Under the pieces are notes generated by a model that worked only from the letters and a program-made list of their open reading frames with translations, ran no database searches and had not been told where the DNA came from. The translations under genes and the position numbers were made by a program. A DNA stretch of 64,000 bases from Alistipes montrealensis (GTDB taxonomy: Bacteria; Bacteroidota; Bacteroidia; Bacteroidales; Rikenellaceae), in the NCBI RefSeq assembly GCF_018362775.1, contig NZ_JAGYXY010000003.1:124001-188000 (forward strand), read 5' to 3'. This document shows positions 61,955-64,000 of the stretch, in pieces. Within the stretch, counting starts at the first letter, position 1; each line of letters starts with the position of its first letter.

Positions 61955-64000
61955 CTACCTTTTCGATAACAGGTGGCGGAGTTTCTGCCGCAGTTTGTCG
62001 CCCGTAAGCGGCTTGGGGAGGTAGTCGGTGCACCCTGCGTCGAGCGCCCGCTGCCGGTCCTGGTCGTAGGCAAACGCCGTCACGGCAATGATCGGAACCG
62101 AAGTATTGCACTGCCGGATTTGCCGTGTAGCCTCCAGGCCGTCCATGCCGGGCATCTGGATATCCATCAGCACCACATCGGGCTGCAACTCGCGGAACAG
62201 CCGCACAGCCTCGATCCCGTCACGTGCATGCACGACCTCGTACTCCTTTTTAAGCGTCATCATGACGAGCAGGAAACTGCTCTCGGTATCTTCGGCTACC
62301 AGCACTACCGGCCGTTTTCCCGATGCGGGGATAACCAGAGCTTCCATTTCCGCGGCTTCGTCCTCCATTTCGGAGAAATCGCCGGTCCCGACGGGAACCG
62401 TAAACCAGAAACACGATCCCTTGCCGACTTCCGACTCCAGGCCGATCTGCCCGCCCATCTGCTCGACGATCGATTTGCAGATCGAAAGTCCCAGCCCCGT
62501 TCCCTGGACAAAACTGTTGAGTTTGACGAAGCGTTCGAAAACGGCGGCCTGCTTCTCCGGGGCGATTCCCGAACCGGTATCCGCGACCTGAAAACGAATC
62601 CGGTCGCCGGTCACTTCGTAGTCCAGCGAGATAGATCCCTTTTCCGTAAATTTCAGGGCGTTGTTGATGAAGTTGGTGATAATCTGCGTCAGCCGGTTTT
62701 TATCCCCGTAAATCATCCGCCGGGGCTCGCGACGGACAAAACGCAAGTCGACCGGACGATCGCCGACCTTCAAACCGAGCGCACGTACCGCCTCCTCGCA
62801 CATCAGGTTGACATCGAACACGCTGTAATTGAACTCGAAGGTTCCGGCTTCGATCTTCGAAAGGTCCAGGATATCGGAGATCAGTTTGAGCAGCAGGTCG
62901 TTGTTCTCCTCGACCAGGTGCATGAACTCCCGCCGTTCCTCGATGTCTTCGGTCTCGGTCAGCAGGTTCGAGAAACCCACGATGGCGTTGAGCGGCGTAC
63001 GGATTTCGTGGCTCATGTTGGCCAGGAAGGCCGACTTGAGGCGGTTCGACTCTTCGGCTTTCTCCTTGGCTTCGCGCAGGTCCTGTTCCAGGGCCTTCTG
63101 CACGTTGATCTGCAACGATGCGCCCACAAGCATCTGCGGCTTATGGCCGGCATCCCACTCCATGACGATGGCAAAACTCTTGACCCAGTAATATTCCGTC
63201 GCACCGGGGACATAAAAGACACGGTATTCCTGCTGCAGGATGTCCGTTCGCCCTTCGTGCAGGTCTACGTATGCCTTGCGGATGCGTTCGCGGTCGTCGG
63301 GATGGATCAGGTCGTAATACACGTCCGACGGGACGATCAACTGGTTATTCTCGATGTCATAGGACCCGGGGGTATATTCGAAATCGCAGTCGATCAACTC
63401 CGTGCGCTTGTCCCAGGTCCACGGCGTAAGTCCCGTGGCGCGCAGGACCAGTTTGTATTTCTCATAGAGTTTTTCACGCTCCCTGTTGTGCTCTTCCATA
63501 TGCAGCTGCCCGAGGTGCTCCTCCGTACGGTCGATGCAGAAGATGTCGTCGACACCCGCTTCGCTGCTACGGAACGTCAGGCATTTGAAATAGCGGTCGC
63601 CCGTTTCGCCCGGCACGACGAAGATGTCGGATTCCAGGCTGAGACAGCGCATTTCCGCATGGGAAGGGAGCAGGTCGCTCAGTTTTTTGCCGACGACCTC
63701 GTCGCCGCTGCATCCGAAAGCGTGCTCGAAGGCGGTGTTCACATCCAGGAAAACGAAGTCCCCGCCGGCCTCGAGCGGTTTGCGGCGGATATAGATCACC
63801 GGCATGTTGTCCACCAGGCGGCGATACCGGGCCAGAAGGTTATACTCGCGGCGAAGCTGGCTTTGCCGCTGGAAGGAAAACCGCAGCCACAAACCTCCGC
63901 CGATCACAACGAGCAGCAACAGCGACAGCGCAGAGATGAACTGGAACTTGTATTTTTCGAAAAATCCCGGCGGAACCTGCGAATAGACCGCATCGCCGGG
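61955..64000 (-). CDS. Hybrid sensor histidine kinase / response regulator (partial)
   Basis: The frame stays open through the window edge, so the N-terminus is missing; at least 680 residues are visible. A transmembrane segment (FISALSLLLLVVIGGGLWL) near the edge implies an upstream periplasmic sensor. Next come two PAS-like domains, a HisKA domain with 'ANMSHEIRTPLNAIVGF', an HATPase domain with 'INNALKFTEKG' (N box), 'DTGSGIAPE' and 'GTGLGLSI', and a C-terminal REC domain with phosphoacceptor Asp in 'VLMDIQMPGMDGLE' and Lys in 'DYLPKPL'. The phrase 'VPPGFFEKYKFQ' before the TM is common in Bacteroidetes hybrids with PBP-like sensors. The signal is unknown. Confidence 0.93.
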   Translation of the reverse strand, partial: PGDAVYSQVPPGFFEKYKFQFISALSLLLLVVIGGGLWLRFSFQRQSQLRREYNLLARYRRLVDNMPVIYIRRKPLEAGGDFVFLDVNTAFEHAFGCSGDEVVGKKLSDLLPSHAEMRCLSLESDIFVVPGETGDRYFKCLTFRSSEAGVDDIFCIDRTEEHLGQLHMEEHNREREKLYEKYKLVLRATGLTPWTWDKRTELIDCDFEYTPGSYDIENNQLIVPSDVYYDLIHPDDRERIRKAYVDLHEGRTDILQQEYRVFYVPGATEYYWVKSFAIVMEWDAGHKPQMLVGASLQINVQKALEQDLREAKEKAEESNRLKSAFLANMSHEIRTPLNAIVGFSNLLTETEDIEERREFMHLVEENNDLLLKLISDILDLSKIEAGTFEFNYSVFDVNLMCEEAVRALGLKVGDRPVDLRFVRREPRRMIYGDKNRLTQIITNFINNALKFTEKGSISLDYEVTGDRIRFQVADTGSGIAPEKQAAVFERFVKLNSFVQGTGLGLSICKSIVEQMGGQIGLESEVGKGSCFWFTVPVGTGDFSEMEDEAAEMEALVIPASGKRPVVLVAEDTESSFLLVMMTLKKEYEVVHARDGIEAVRLFRELQPDVVLMDIQMPGMDGLEATRQIRQCNTSVPIIAVTAFAYDQDRQRALDAGCTDYLPKPLTGDKLRQKLRHLLSKR

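Noticed and set aside
61955-63919. Treating the hybrid kinase as complete from a TTG at 63919
   Set aside because: The frame has no stop up to position 64000 and the TTG falls inside the transmembrane helix, so the gene continues outside the window.

Overview
This 64 kb window is chromosomal DNA from a Bacteroidetes bacterium, most likely a high-GC member of the Bacteroidales such as Alistipes (Rikenellaceae). The evidence is the many TAnnTTTG-type -7 promoter boxes, weak Shine-Dalgarno use, a Bacteroidetes histone-H1-like gene, PUR-family DUF3276, a PorV/PorQ-type barrel, a FeoA-FeoB fusion, an LruC/DUF4842 lipoprotein and a tmRNA tag of the G..(Y/L)ALAA type. The genus is an inference from gene content and base composition. 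No phage, IS element, CRISPR array or tRNA was seen. Nearly all of the window is core metabolism and envelope biology, densely packed in short operons separated by clear hairpin terminators.

Layout. 1-6.3 kb: the end of an EttA-like ABC-F factor, hisS, an S41 protease, DUF3276, a DUF368 (PopT-type) transporter, aroE and a TonB_C-like secreted protein. 6.4-7.1 kb: a minus-strand DUF2007/DUF1643 pair. 7.3-12.5 kb: dnaE-trxA-aldose epimerase. 12.5-19.6 kb: nitroreductase, htpG, a TlpA-like lipoprotein and an ABC-F ATPase. 19.2-25.6 kb: a seven-gene minus-strand operon (nucleoside phosphorylase, dnaN, DnaQ-like exonuclease, LysM/type-I PBP lytic-factor-like protein, rex, FAD synthetase, thioesterase). 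25.7-31.7 kb: glmM-NlpE-like-M20 peptidase-IMPase, then glmS, so both GlcN-6-P synthesis and its conversion to GlcN-1-P are encoded here. 31.7-34.7 kb: glyA-DUF2461-esterase on the minus strand. 34.8-41.4 kb: fabG, PorV-like barrel, LMW-PTP, DoxX, a YtfJ-like protein, an Omp85-type barrel and a phosphoethanolamine-transferase-like enzyme. 41.5-47.5 kb: histone-like gene and a three-gene RND efflux operon. 47.6-51.5 kb: feoAB, a short FeoB-associated cysteine-rich membrane protein, and LrgA/LrgB. 51.7-60 kb: aminotransferase, acyltransferase, cyclophilin, purT, a phosphoesterase-propeller fusion and an LruC lipoprotein. 60-64 kb: another acyltransferase, tmRNA (ssrA) with an odd repeat array, and the 3' part of a hybrid histidine kinase that runs off the window.

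The most unusual structure is immediately downstream of ssrA (61165-61456). Two 146-bp tandem units each carry a copy of the tmRNA 3' end and its terminator, but with the T-arm split by a 75-nt insert. Other points worth a second look: a FAD synthetase lacking its riboflavin-kinase half; TGTCAG palindromes plus a sigma-54-like -24/-12 element at htpG; identical ACACATGTGT palindromes upstream of and on the glmS start codon; a near-identical promoter module at popT and dnaE; three genes whose -7 box sits 4-5 nt before the start codon (probably leaderless); and a promoter whose -33 box lies in the loop of the preceding terminator.
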